A stretch of DNA of 64,000 nucleotides from an uncultured Cohaesibacter sp. (GTDB lineage Bacteria; Pseudomonadota; Alphaproteobacteria; Rhizobiales; Cohaesibacteraceae), in assembly GCF_963678225.1 (NCBI RefSeq), contig NZ_OY782763.1:1178001-1242000 (forward strand), in the 5' to 3' direction. Positions within the stretch are counted from its first letter, which is position 1. The number at the start of each line of letters is the position of its first letter. The notes beneath the pieces were generated by a model. The model was not told the DNA's origin. It did no database searches and saw only the letters and a list, made by a program, of their open reading frames with translations. Made by a program: the position numbers and the translations under genes. This document shows positions 46,375 through 58,181 of this stretch, piece after piece.

Positions 46375-48129
46375 ATGGCGAACTTTGCATATAGGGGCAG
46401 ATGGCCGCATATCAGAGCCCTGAAGGGCCTTGTTATGGCCATGTCTGCCCTTTCTTTTGTATCATTGCTATCCCTGTCCAACATCGAAGCTCTTGCAGCA
46501 TCCGGACAGGAAACACTCCCTCATTCCCCGGTCAATGCAGATGCCAAGGCGTCATCATTGCAGTTATCCGGCAAACCCGCTGGCGGTACCGCAGACCATT
46601 CAAAATTTAAAATCCTTCAGCAGGACTTCAAATCAGGGCCAGAGGTGACCAAGGCCTGCCTGAGTTGCCACACAGAAGCAGCCGATCAGGTGCAGCACAC
46701 CCTGCACTGGAAATGGGAAACCAAGAATGAGGCCACCGGCCAGACCCTTGGCAAGCGCACCGTCATCAACAGCTTTTGCGGCAATGTCGCCTCAAACGAG
46801 CCGCGCTGCACATCCTGCCATGCAGGTTATGGCTGGGAGGATATGCGCAAGGCCCCGCCATCCGAACCCGAAGCAGTCGATTGCCTCGTCTGTCACGCGG
46901 ACACAGCGCTTTACAAAAAATTCCCTACCAAGGCCGGTCACCCGCTTTATGAACCGACCCCATGGAACGGCAAGATCGTCCAGCCACCAAATCTCAGCAT
47001 GGCAGCTCAGTCCGTCACCAATCCGCAACGAGAGAATTGCGGCTCCTGCCACTATTATGGCGGTGGCGGTGACGGCGTCAAACATGGGGATCTGGACAGT
47101 TCGCTGAACCACCCAGATGCAGCTCTTGACGTTCATATGAATGCAGACGGCCTCAACATGGCCTGCACAGCCTGCCACTCCGGCTCCGGCCACCAATGGC
47201 CCGGCTCGCGCTACAGCACCGAGGCGAAACCCACCACAGTCACCAACGATGGTGAGGAAACCAAGACCGCCAAGATCCGCTCTCTTGATCAACATGCCGG
47301 TCTGATGGAGCCGTCCGCCTCCTGCGAGAGCTGCCATTCGGCGCGCCCGCATGATGGGAATGACATCATGGGCATCAAGCTCAATGATCATACCGACACG
47401 GTCGCCTGCCAGACTTGCCATGTGCCTGAATTCGCTCGAGGTGGAGTTGCCACCAAAACCCTTTGGGACTGGTCAACGGCTGGCAAGTTGAAGGATGGCA
47501 AACCCTACAAGGTCATGGATGAGCATGGCCATCCCAGCTACATGTCCGAGAAGGGCGATTTTGAATATGCCGAGAATGTCCAGCCATTCTATTCATGGTT
47601 CAATGGCGAAACGACATGGACGCTGCTCGACGACACAATCGATCCGACAAAGGTTGTCGAGATCAACGCCCTCGGCGGATCAGCCTCCGATGGCAAATCC
47701 CGCATCTGGCCATTCAAACGCATGCATTCGCGTCAGCCATATGACAAGGCAAACAACCAGCTGGTCTATAACCATGTCTTCGGCAAGGACGACACGGCCC
47801 TCTGGACCAATTTCGATTGGGACAAATCGGTGCCAGCCGCCATGGATTTCATCGGCAAGGACTTTTCCGGCGAGCTGGGCTTTGTCGATACCTACATGTA
47901 TTGGCCGATTACGCACATGGTCGCCCCCAAAGAACAGGCTGTGCGCTGCACCGAATGTCACGCCAAGGAAGGAAGGCTCGCAGGCATTACTGGCATCTAC
48001 ATGCCGGGGCGTGACAATTTCAAATGGCTCGACTGGATTGGCTATGCTGCCTTCGGGCTGACCCTGCTGGGCGTTCTGATCCATGCCTTGCTGCGCATCA
48101 TCTTCCGCAATCGCAAGACACAGGCTTGA
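46375..48129 (+). CDS. Octaheme cytochrome c, tetrathionate reductase (Otr) family, copy 2
   Basis: A 584-residue paralogue of the gene at 43663. Again a signal sequence, eight CxxCH sites in the same order (CLSCH, CTSCH, CLVCH, CGSCH, CTACH, CESCH, CQTCH, CTECH), and a C-terminal helix (WIGYAAFGLTLLGVLIHALL). Long blocks are identical or nearly so, such as GPEVTKACLSCHTEAA and NCGSCHYYGGGGDGVKHGD, while the loop between hemes 5 and 6 is longer (an extra TVTNDGEETKTAKIRSLD-like insert). It has its own ribosome site (GGAGGACCAC) and upstream region. Divergence in loops between shared heme cores suggests different partners or substrates, not a recent exact duplicate. Confidence 0.92.
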   Translation: MANFAYRGRWPHIRALKGLVMAMSALSFVSLLSLSNIEALAASGQETLPHSPVNADAKASSLQLSGKPAGGTADHSKFKILQQDFKSGPEVTKACLSCHTEAADQVQHTLHWKWETKNEATGQTLGKRTVINSFCGNVASNEPRCTSCHAGYGWEDMRKAPPSEPEAVDCLVCHADTALYKKFPTKAGHPLYEPTPWNGKIVQPPNLSMAAQSVTNPQRENCGSCHYYGGGGDGVKHGDLDSSLNHPDAALDVHMNADGLNMACTACHSGSGHQWPGSRYSTEAKPTTVTNDGEETKTAKIRSLDQHAGLMEPSASCESCHSARPHDGNDIMGIKLNDHTDTVACQTCHVPEFARGGVATKTLWDWSTAGKLKDGKPYKVMDEHGHPSYMSEKGDFEYAENVQPFYSWFNGETTWTLLDDTIDPTKVVEINALGGSASDGKSRIWPFKRMHSRQPYDKANNQLVYNHVFGKDDTALWTNFDWDKSVPAAMDFIGKDFSGELGFVDTYMYWPITHMVAPKEQAVRCTECHAKEGRLAGITGIYMPGRDNFKWLDWIGYAAFGLTLLGVLIHALLRIIFRNRKTQA

Positions 48130-48141
48130 GGAGGCATTATC

Positions 48142-48861
48142 ATGACAGACATACCGTCTTCTGCCCAATCAGAAGAATTGGCCACCAAGCCCGACGTCAA
48201 AAAGCGGGCCGTGAAAATCTATACGCGCTATGAGCGTTTCTGGCATTGGTCGCAGGCCTTGCTGATTTTTATTCTGGCCTTTTCGGGCTTCAATCTGCAC
48301 GGCTCACTCACGCTGGTGCCTTTTCCGCTGGCGGTTCTGGTTCACACCTATGCAGCTATTTTGTTGCTGCTCTTGTGGCTCTTCACCACCTTCTGGAACT
48401 TCACCACAGGACAGTGGCGCCACTATCTGCCCCAGAACAAGGGACTGTTCGCGGTGATCAAATTCTATGCCTATGGCATCATCACCGGCGCCCCGCACCC
48501 CTACTCGAAGAGCCTTAATCGCAAGCAGAATGCCCTGCAGTCTCTGGCCTACCTGACCTTTATGGTCATCATCGGCCCGGCCCTTTGGCTCTCGGGCATT
48601 GCCTACCTGCTCTATGGTCTTTGGGAGAATATCCAGAATGGCCAGCAGATCTTCACGCTGGTGGCCTTCGTGCATACGGCGGCAGCCTTCGCGATGATCA
48701 CCTTTGTCGTCATCCATGTTTATATGACGACCACAGGCAAAACAGTGTTCCACTATATCAAGACCATGATCACCGGCTACGAGAAGATCGAACTGACACC
48801 CGCAGAAGAAGCCTATCTGGAAGAGCAGCAGCCGGGCATGCTGAAAAAAGACACCAAATAG
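48142..48861 (+). CDS. Cytochrome b561-type membrane subunit, copy 2
   Basis: A 239-residue paralogue of the gene at 45395. The heme-binding and membrane segments align: YTRYERFWHWSQALLIFILAF, LVHTYAAILLLLLWLFTTFW, LAYLTFMVIIGPALWLSGIAYL and FVHTAAAFAMITFVVIHVYM. AGGAGG is placed nine bases before the ATG, and the gene begins 12 bases after the second octaheme stop. It should anchor and reduce (or be reduced by) that octaheme protein. A terminator follows at 48902. Confidence 0.88.
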   Translation: MTDIPSSAQSEELATKPDVKKRAVKIYTRYERFWHWSQALLIFILAFSGFNLHGSLTLVPFPLAVLVHTYAAILLLLLWLFTTFWNFTTGQWRHYLPQNKGLFAVIKFYAYGIITGAPHPYSKSLNRKQNALQSLAYLTFMVIIGPALWLSGIAYLLYGLWENIQNGQQIFTLVAFVHTAAAFAMITFVVIHVYMTTTGKTVFHYIKTMITGYEKIELTPAEEAYLEEQQPGMLKKDTK

Positions 48862-48901
48862 CCAAAGCAAAACCAAAGGCAAAATAGCCAAAGATATAAA
48901 G

Positions 48902-48928
48902 AAGCCGCAGCGAATGCCGCGGCTTTTT
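48902..48928 (+). terminator. Terminator of the second octaheme module
   Basis: AAGCCGC pairs with GCGGCTT around ten bases, followed by TTT. It sits about 40 bases after the cytochrome b stop, before the convergent DUF2892 gene. Confidence 0.78.
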
Positions 48929-48977
48929 CTTTGGATTGAGTGATCAAGGCATCAGGCGATGCCTCGTCCTTGTTGCA

Positions 48978-49181
48978 TCATTCAAAGGCTGTGCCGGGCT
49001 TGACGCCGATTTTCTTCAAAATCATGGCGGCCGGACAAAAACCGGTAAAAGCAGACTGCATCATGTTGGCGCCAACGAAGACCGTCAGCCAGATAAACAG
49101 CGGATGAACATAGACCGTCAGAACGACGGACAGCAGGACCATGAAGCCTGCAAATGCGAGAATGGAACGATCGAGCGACAT
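48978..49181 (-). CDS. DUF2892 (YgaP transmembrane domain-like) inner-membrane protein
   Basis: A 67-residue protein with two membrane helices (ILAFAGFMVLLSVVLTVYV, LFIWLTVFVGANMMQSAF) and the conserved end GFCPAAMILKKIGV. This is the DUF2892 family, which also forms the membrane anchor of the rhodanese YgaP, and it is often encoded with sulfur-handling genes. Here it converges on the second octaheme module. TGGAG lies eight bases before the ATG. A role in thiosulfate or sulfane sulfur transfer is a guess from family and neighbours. Confidence 0.88.
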   Translation of the reverse strand: MSLDRSILAFAGFMVLLSVVLTVYVHPLFIWLTVFVGANMMQSAFTGFCPAAMILKKIGVKPGTAFE

Positions 49182-49437
49182 TTTAGAACTCCATTAAATT
49201 AGAACTTGCGAATATACATAACAAACAACATCCATAAGGTAAAGAGGAAAGATCAGGGAAGCTGCTGAGGCAAGCTGTCGCGCCCATTCAAAGGTCTCAT
49301 AGCCATCACATACAATTGTACCAAGCGCCCCGAAATTGTCACAATATTGATCCCTTTGCGCCCTCTTTCACGCAAATCCGGGCCGCAATCCCGTGAGACA
49401 GTATCACTGGACCAACCCTGCCACGGGATTTAAAACA

Positions 49438-51963
49438 ATGACATTGCCTGACACCAACGCAAATGACCGGACAAGCGACAGGAAAAGAAAGCGCCATACA
49501 ATAGAACTGAGCGCCTATGCCGAACGCAAAAGTCCCATTTCAAGAATTTTTAAGCTCTGGATCGGAGCCTATGCATTTGCGATCTGTGCAGCTCTCGTCA
49601 TAGCCTTTGGAAAGCCAGCCCATTCGGCCCCTTCACAAATATCTGCTGTGCAGGACACTCCCACGGCACAGCCACTGCTTCTCACCCCCGATGACATGCA
49701 ATCGGGCGGCTTGTTGTTCAAGGCCAAGGAAGCGGGCAAATATATAGAGGCGCCGAAAGTGGCGACGGATATCAAGATCGACGTCACCGGACCGATCGCC
49801 CGCGCTGTGGTTACGCAGAAATTCCTCAACCCGAGCGACGCCTGGGTCGAGGGCATCTATGTTTTCCCCCTGCCAGACACCGCCGCCGTGGATGAACTGC
49901 GAATGAAAATCGGCGAGCGCATGATCGAAGGCCAGATCAAGCCCAAAGAAGAAGCCCGCCAGATTTACGAAACCGCCAAACAGCAAGGCAAGAAAGCCAG
50001 CCTGCTGGAGCAGCATCGCCCCAATCTCTTCACCAACGCCGTCGCCAATATCGGTCCGAGGGATTCCATCACCATCCAGATCGAATATCAGCAAAGCATT
50101 CCGCGCAAGGATGAAGAATTCTCCCTGCGCGTGCCGCTGGTCGTCGCGCCGCGTTACAATCCCCTCGACAAGCCCCTCAAACCCGTCATCGACCTGAAGC
50201 CCAACCAGGCCGACAATGCCAGCGGATGGGGCACGACAGATCCGGTTCCCGATCGTGAGGCAATCACCGCCCCCGTGCTTGACCCGAAAACGGAGGGCAA
50301 GAGCAATCCTGTTACGCTCAGCGTCAAGCTGAAGGCCGGTTTCCCTCTCGATAATGTCGTCAGCCACTATCATGATGTGGTGGTCAAGCCCGAAGGCAGC
50401 GACACCATGACCCTCTCGCTCAAGGGAGAAGCCGTACCAGCCGACAAGGACTTCCTGCTCACATGGAGTGGTAAGCCAAGTGAAACGCCCAATCTTGGTC
50501 TCTTTACCCAGACCCTCAAAGACGACCCCAACCAGCGACAGACCGGCGATGGGCAAAGCAAGGACGCCAGAGATGAAAATGAGGAAGAGGAAAGCCTGCT
50601 GGAAAGCGAAGCAGAACAGTATCTGCTGGCCTATATCACTCCACCTTACAAACTGACGACCGAGCTGAAAGTCCCCGCACGCGAAGTGATTTTCGTCATC
50701 GACCAGTCCGGCTCCATGGATGGCCCCTCCATCCAGCAAGCACGCGAAAGCCTGATAGAAGCACTGGGCCAGCTCAAGCCGGAAGACACATTCCAGATCA
50801 TCCGTTTCAACAATGACATGGCGCAGCTCTTCCCTTCGCCCCAACCAGCAGATAAAGAGCATATCACCACCGCGCGCTATTGGGTCGCGGCGATCGAAGC
50901 CAACGGCGGCACAGAAATGTTGCCAGCCATGCAGGCCGCCCTAAAAGATCAAAATCCCGATGCTCCGACCCTGCGTCAGGTTATTTTCCTCACCGATGGT
51001 GCCATTGGCAACGAACGCCAGCTGTTTGAAACCGTCAAATCCGCCATGGGCCGCTCCCGTATCTTCACGATCGGCATCGGATCTGCCCCGAACAGCTTCT
51101 TCATGTCCCGCGCAGCAGAAGTCGGGCGCGGCACGTTCACCCAGATCGGCAACATCACCGAAGTGAAGAGCAAGATGGCAGAGCTTTTCACCCAGCTCAC
51201 CACGCCAGTCGCCACCGACCTCAGCATCACCTTTGCTAACGGCAAGGATATCGAAGCCTCTCCGAGTGCGTTGCCAGATCTCTATAAGGGAGAGCCGGTT
51301 GTGGTTGCCTTCAAGGGCAAGGATTTGGGTCAGGAACTGACCCTAACAGGCCGGTTTGACAACCAGCCATGGTCTATGACCGTCGACATCACCAAGGCTG
51401 CACCTTCCAATGCAATCGACAAATTGTGGGCCCGAGGCAAGATCCGCCAGTTGGAGAATGAACGCCTGCTTGCGACAGATCCGGCGTCTTTCGACAAGAG
51501 GATCGAGGCCCTCGGACTCACACATCATCTGGTCACGCGCTTGACGAGCCTCGTCGCCGTTGACGTCACCCCATCACGCCCGCAAAATCAGACATTGGAC
51601 AGCAAGAAGGTTCCACTGAATCTCCCCGATGGCTGGAAAATGGAAAGCGTGTTTGGTGAGAGTGCTCCGATGATGGACACCGGCATTGATGCAACCATTG
51701 CCCCGGCACCTCAGGCAGGCAACCGCACAGCCGGTCTGATAACACTTGCTCCCGCCGCCATGAAGGCCATGAAAATGACTTCTGCGCCCCAGAGCGGCCC
51801 CACTCAGGTTGCCCTTGCCCCGACTGGCGGCAACCAGATTCTTCTCCCCAAGACCGCAACGCGGTCGGATCTTCTCATCCTCCTTGGTATCGCCCTGCTG
51901 ACCCTGGCCGGTGCCCTGATGGCATGGATACAATGGCGGAAGATCCGACCGGAGTTGCGCTAG
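49438..51963 (+). CDS. Marine proteobacterial sortase target protein (VIT and VWA domains, LPKTAT sorting signal)
   Basis: About 841 residues. An N-terminal hydrophobic segment (LWIGAYAFAICAALVIAFG) is followed by a VIT domain (VTGPIARAVVTQKFLNPS.AWVEGIYVFPLP at about 115-145) and a VWA domain from about residue 415 with the MIDAS motif VIFVIDQSGSMDG. At the C-terminus LPKTAT (803-808), a hydrophobic helix and the basic tail RKIRPELR form a sorting signal. This is the target type paired with class GN sortases. The GN sortase gene follows at 52054, after an intrinsic terminator. Protein is likely held in the inner membrane or processed at the signal by the sortase; its partner is unknown. I take the ATG at 49438 over a GTG at 49393. 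Confidence 0.92.
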   Translation: MTLPDTNANDRTSDRKRKRHTIELSAYAERKSPISRIFKLWIGAYAFAICAALVIAFGKPAHSAPSQISAVQDTPTAQPLLLTPDDMQSGGLLFKAKEAGKYIEAPKVATDIKIDVTGPIARAVVTQKFLNPSDAWVEGIYVFPLPDTAAVDELRMKIGERMIEGQIKPKEEARQIYETAKQQGKKASLLEQHRPNLFTNAVANIGPRDSITIQIEYQQSIPRKDEEFSLRVPLVVAPRYNPLDKPLKPVIDLKPNQADNASGWGTTDPVPDREAITAPVLDPKTEGKSNPVTLSVKLKAGFPLDNVVSHYHDVVVKPEGSDTMTLSLKGEAVPADKDFLLTWSGKPSETPNLGLFTQTLKDDPNQRQTGDGQSKDARDENEEEESLLESEAEQYLLAYITPPYKLTTELKVPAREVIFVIDQSGSMDGPSIQQARESLIEALGQLKPEDTFQIIRFNNDMAQLFPSPQPADKEHITTARYWVAAIEANGGTEMLPAMQAALKDQNPDAPTLRQVIFLTDGAIGNERQLFETVKSAMGRSRIFTIGIGSAPNSFFMSRAAEVGRGTFTQIGNITEVKSKMAELFTQLTTPVATDLSITFANGKDIEASPSALPDLYKGEPVVVAFKGKDLGQELTLTGRFDNQPWSMTVDITKAAPSNAIDKLWARGKIRQLENERLLATDPASFDKRIEALGLTHHLVTRLTSLVAVDVTPSRPQNQTLDSKKVPLNLPDGWKMESVFGESAPMMDTGIDATIAPAPQAGNRTAGLITLAPAAMKAMKMTSAPQSGPTQVALAPTGGNQILLPKTATRSDLLILLGIALLTLAGALMAWIQWRKIRPELR

Positions 51964-51986
51964 GTCTGTCCTTAGAGTAGCAGCCT

Positions 51987-52016
51987 GCGCGTGGGCTTCG
52001 GTCCACGCGCCTTTTT
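51987..52016 (+). terminator. Terminator between the sortase target and the sortase gene
   Basis: GCGCGTGG-8-CCACGCGC, then CTTTTT. It lies 23 bases after the target stop and ends 38 bases before the sortase start, so it could limit sortase expression relative to its substrate. Confidence 0.82.
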
Positions 52017-52053
52017 CTCACAATCTCAAAAATATGCGCACACCAAGGACAAC

Positions 52054-52668
52054 ATGGAAAAACCAGCCCCCAGCCCCACGCAGTTTAAAATAGGCGCAGT
52101 CAGCGCCATGGCTCTTGGACTGCTGGGGCTGGGGTTACTCATTTGGGGAAGCTGGATCCCCGTCAAGGCCGAACTCGCTCAATATCTGCTAGAAAGGGCA
52201 TGGCAGCAGAGCAAGAGCGATGGCGCCCCCCACAAGGCATGGCCATGGGCAGACAGCTGGCCAGTTGCCAAACTAACCATCCCGGACCTTGATTTCGAAG
52301 CGATCATTCTCAAGGAATCCGGCGGCGAAGGCCTCGCCTTCGGTCCGGTTCTGCTAGATCAGTCCGCCCCGCTAGGCCAACGGGGAACGAGCGTCATTTC
52401 GGCGCACAGAGATACCCATTTCAAGGCTCTTGCCAATTTGCAAGTTGGCATGAAGGTGTCGCTGGAGCCAATGCACGGCCAGACTTTGCATTACACCATC
52501 GATGCCAGCCGCATCGCCCGCTGGGATCAATCCGGCCTTGTCAGGAATACGCTGAGTTCTTCACTCGTTCTCTCTTCCTGCTGGCCATTTGATGGCCTTA
52601 CCAGCGGCCCCTTGCGCTTCATCGCCGAGGCCACGCCAGACCGTAAAACAGCTCAGTTGATCCGCTAA
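52054..52668 (+). CDS. Class GN sortase
   Basis: A 204-residue protein. An N-terminal membrane helix (AMALGLLGLGLLIWGSW) leads into the sortase barrel: GTSVISAHRDTHF gives the catalytic His, LVLSSCWPF the nucleophilic Cys, and the closing LRFIAEA the Arg. The SSCWP context is typical of the GN group of Gram-negative sortases, which cleave the LPxTA-type signal of a single neighbouring protein. That neighbour is at 49438. ACAAGGACAAC-like spacing precedes the ATG at 52054; the longer frame from 51991 runs back into the terminator. Confidence 0.9.
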   Translation: MEKPAPSPTQFKIGAVSAMALGLLGLGLLIWGSWIPVKAELAQYLLERAWQQSKSDGAPHKAWPWADSWPVAKLTIPDLDFEAIILKESGGEGLAFGPVLLDQSAPLGQRGTSVISAHRDTHFKALANLQVGMKVSLEPMHGQTLHYTIDASRIARWDQSGLVRNTLSSSLVLSSCWPFDGLTSGPLRFIAEATPDRKTAQLIR

Positions 52669-52837
52669 AACGCAGCAGTTTGAACGGGCGGCAGCATGCC
52701 AAGACAATCCATCAAAATTCTTGCTTGATTGATGAATAGAATTCGGTTGCAGTGGTGAGGCACTTGCCTTAGAAATCGGTCATTCTGCTGGCGCCACGCC
52801 CGCATTTCCCCCTCCTCACACTGGAAAGCTTCAATCA

Positions 52838-53776
52838 ATGCCAAGAATGACCGCCAACCTGTTGTTGCTGACCGCTGCCATCGTTTGGGGTGCGGCCTTT
52901 GTCGCTCAGTCCACTGCGATGGAGTCCATCGGTCCGATGAACTTCACAGGCGTGCGATTCCTTCTTGCGACCTTGGCTGTAGCACCCTTTGCCTATTTCG
53001 AACGGCGGCGAGTGAGCAATCCGATCCCTCTGCCGGTAATCGGCAAGGGCATTCTGGTGGGCGTTGTATTCTTTGCTGGCATGGCATTCCAGCAATTCGG
53101 CTTTGCCACAACATCGGTCACCAACGCCGGTTTCCTCACGGCCCTCTATGTTCCCCTGACACCGGTCATCGGTGTTCTGATTTTCCGTAGCTGGCCAACC
53201 CCGATCATCTGGCCGATCGTGGCCATCTCTGTGCTTGGTGCCTATTTGCTGGCAGGCAGTCTGGAGACCATGAAAGAGGGCGATATCCTGATGCTGTTCA
53301 GCGCTCTGTCATGGGCGTTGCAGATCATTTTCGTGGGACGCATGGTCAGCAAATATGGCAACCCGCTGGCCTTTGCCTTCCTGCAGTTTGCCACCGCTGG
53401 CGTGCTCGGCTTCCTTGGTGGGTTGCCTTTTGAGACGATGGACCTGTCCAGCCTTCAGGGCGCTTGGTTCCAGATCATCTATACCGGGGTTTTCTCCGGC
53501 GCCCTTGCTTTCGGTCTGCAAGCCATCGGGCAGCGCTACACGCCGCCTGCGGACGCCGCAATCATCCTGTCTGGCGAAAGCGTGTTTGCAGCCATCTTTG
53601 GTGCTCTGTTGTTGAGCGAACGCCTGACGTCAACCCAGTATCTAGGCTGCTTCCTGATCTTCTCCTGCATTCTGCTGGTCGAGCTTTTGCCGCAAATCCA
53701 GAAACGTCTGCGTCGCGCCAAAAAGAAAACCGAAGCCTCAGAAACCACAGAAGCTTCGGCAGACATTCCGGCCTGA
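52838..53776 (+). CDS. EamA (DMT superfamily) transporter
   Basis: A 312-residue protein with ten membrane segments in two EamA repeats (NLLLLTAAIVWGAAFVAQS at the start of the first; DILMLFSALSWALQIIFVGR at the start of the second). GESVFAAIFGALLLSERLT is the usual motif near the end of repeat two. The basic, glutamate- and threonine-rich tail is cytoplasmic. DMT exporters move amino acids and other metabolites out of the cell; the substrate here is unknown. GGAAAG lies upstream of the ATG. Confidence 0.92.
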   Translation: MPRMTANLLLLTAAIVWGAAFVAQSTAMESIGPMNFTGVRFLLATLAVAPFAYFERRRVSNPIPLPVIGKGILVGVVFFAGMAFQQFGFATTSVTNAGFLTALYVPLTPVIGVLIFRSWPTPIIWPIVAISVLGAYLLAGSLETMKEGDILMLFSALSWALQIIFVGRMVSKYGNPLAFAFLQFATAGVLGFLGGLPFETMDLSSLQGAWFQIIYTGVFSGALAFGLQAIGQRYTPPADAAIILSGESVFAAIFGALLLSERLTSTQYLGCFLIFSCILLVELLPQIQKRLRRAKKKTEASETTEASADIPA

Positions 53777-53815
53777 AGCATATCGCCCAATCAACGCAAA
53801 CAAGAGACAGACAAC

Positions 53816-53846
53816 AAAAAGACCGCTGCTCAAAAGAACAGCGGCC
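53816..53846 (-). terminator. Terminator of the SQR-like gene
   Basis: CCGCTG pairs with CAGCGG around ten bases. On the minus strand the stem is followed by GTCTTTTTG, about 40 bases after the stop. Confidence 0.72.
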
Positions 53847-53885
53847 AAGGATGCCTTCCATACGGGAAACCAGGAGGTTGGTTAC

Positions 53886-55157
53886 TCAGTTCTTGATCTT
53901 GGCGATATCCAGCAGACTCAAAACGGCCTTTTCATAATATGGCTCGGTCTCGCCCTTACGGATCTTGCGCAGGAAATATTTCTCAAAGGCGATCTTGGCC
54001 AGATGCACCCATTTACCCTGCCCTGAATAGTTGGTGTTGCGCGGCGGAATCTGCGGCATGGCCACAAAGGCCAGCCCTGAATCGCCAAAGTCGGCAAGAC
54101 AGATCGCGTTCCAAGTCGCTTCATGGGTCGGATCTTTACCCGCCAGAATTTCACCCAAATTCTTGGCCGATGCCGTGACCATGGATTCGATCATGTAACC
54201 CGTCTTCGGCACTCCCACCGGCACTGGGGTCGCTTCATAAGGCGGAATGGCGATGCACACGCCGATGCCGAAAATATTGGGATATTTCGGATTGCGCTGA
54301 TGTTTGTCGACAATGACAAAGCCGCGCGGATTGACCAGCCCTTCGATGCCCTGCAGCGCAGGAATGCCACGGAAGGCAGGCAGCATCATGGAATGCTTGA
54401 AGGGCAGCTCATGCTTTTTCTTCTCGTTCCCGTCAGCGTCAACCTCGGTGACATACATCATGCCTTCTTCAACCTTGTCGACCTTGGCATTGGTAATCCA
54501 TTTCACGGTCCGGTCGCGCATGGCCGATTCCAGCATACCCTTGGTGTCACCCACGCCGCCAAGGCCCAGATGGCCCACATAAGGCTCCGAGGTCACAAAA
54601 GTCATGGGCACCTTGTCGCGGATCTTGCGCTTGCGCAGATCGGTGTCGAAAATCATGGCTGTTTCATAGGCGGGGCCATAGCAGGATGCCCCCTGCACAG
54701 CACCGACCACAATCGGGCCGGGATCTGCGCAGAAGGCTTCCCATTTCTCATGTCCTGCCGTCGCGTGGTCAACGTCGCAAACCGAAATGGTATTGCCCTC
54801 TGGGCCCAAGCCTTCAATCTCGTCAAAGGCAAGCTCAGGCCCGGTCGCGATCACCAGATAATCATAGGAAACCGATGAGCCATCTTCCAGACCCACGGTG
54901 TTATTCTCAGGATCAAGGCTCGTGGCGGCGGAGCAGATGAAGTCCACCTTGTTCTTTGGCAAAACTGTTGCCAGATCGAGTGTGATGTCTTTCTTCTTAC
55001 GCCATCCCACAGCGACCCATGGATTGGATGGTGTAAACTGGAAAAACGGCTTGTTTGAAATCACGGTCACCTTGCCAGCCTTCGACAGTTGCTGGCGGAT
55101 CTCGTAAGCTGCTGAAAGGCCGCCCAGGCCTCCTCCCAAAACCACTACATGCGTCAT
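53886..55157 (-). CDS. sqr: Sulfide:quinone oxidoreductase-like FAD flavoprotein
   Basis: A 423-residue protein. FAD binding is at VVVLGGGLGGLSAAYEI and GIGVCIAIPP. The two redox cysteines in SQR positions are Cys159 (GASCYGPAYE) and Cys301 (GIGVCIA); Cys127 (ISVCDVDHA) fits the third family cysteine. FTPSNPWVAVGWR near residue 41 and the basic, amphipathic C-terminus, which can touch the membrane, also fit. Likely reaction: sulfide to polysulfide with quinone reduction. A related flavocytochrome or NADH dehydrogenase II role is less likely given the cysteine set. It is divergent from uvrB; neither shares a pathway with it. Confidence 0.75.
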   Translation of the reverse strand: MTHVVVLGGGLGGLSAAYEIRQQLSKAGKVTVISNKPFFQFTPSNPWVAVGWRKKKDITLDLATVLPKNKVDFICSAATSLDPENNTVGLEDGSSVSYDYLVIATGPELAFDEIEGLGPEGNTISVCDVDHATAGHEKWEAFCADPGPIVVGAVQGASCYGPAYETAMIFDTDLRKRKIRDKVPMTFVTSEPYVGHLGLGGVGDTKGMLESAMRDRTVKWITNAKVDKVEEGMMYVTEVDADGNEKKKHELPFKHSMMLPAFRGIPALQGIEGLVNPRGFVIVDKHQRNPKYPNIFGIGVCIAIPPYEATPVPVGVPKTGYMIESMVTASAKNLGEILAGKDPTHEATWNAICLADFGDSGLAFVAMPQIPPRNTNYSGQGKWVHLAKIAFEKYFLRKIRKGETEPYYEKAVLSLLDIAKIKN

Positions 55158-55393
55158 ATTCTCTCCCTTTCAGCACCCTTCCCCCGGAATGTGGTGCTCC
55201 TCGCAATCAATTGCATTCCTTATATTTTAGTTATTTCGAATATTAGGACTATTTAATACAAAGAGAAATAATCAATTCGGCTGATGTGCCTTGGAGGAAG
55301 AAAAGGGCTATCGGAAAAATTTTGCCAAGCCCCCCTTCATATTCTCGCTTTGTTCCCTTACATTGTGCTCAAACAGCTCCGAGAGGTAGGCAC

Positions 55394-58084
<2,691 letters not shown>

Positions 58085-58114
58085 CCTGTATTCGTCAGAT
58101 AAACGGACATAAGA

Positions 58115-58148
58115 AAAGGCCCCGCTTCACTCTGAAAGCGGGGCCTTT
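58115..58148. terminator. Bidirectional terminator between uvrB and the dcu gene
   Basis: AAAGGCCCCGCTT pairs with AAGCGGGGCCTTT (13 bp, 8-base loop). It lies 30 bases after the uvrB stop and serves both convergent genes. Confidence 0.85.
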
Positions 58149-58181
58149 CTCATTCATGATTACACCCAAAAGGGGCATGCA

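Noticed and set aside
43663-48129. Assembly artefact explaining the duplicated octaheme genes
   Set aside because: The two copies differ in length, loops, intergenic sequence and terminators, so this is real paralogy and not a repeated read block.
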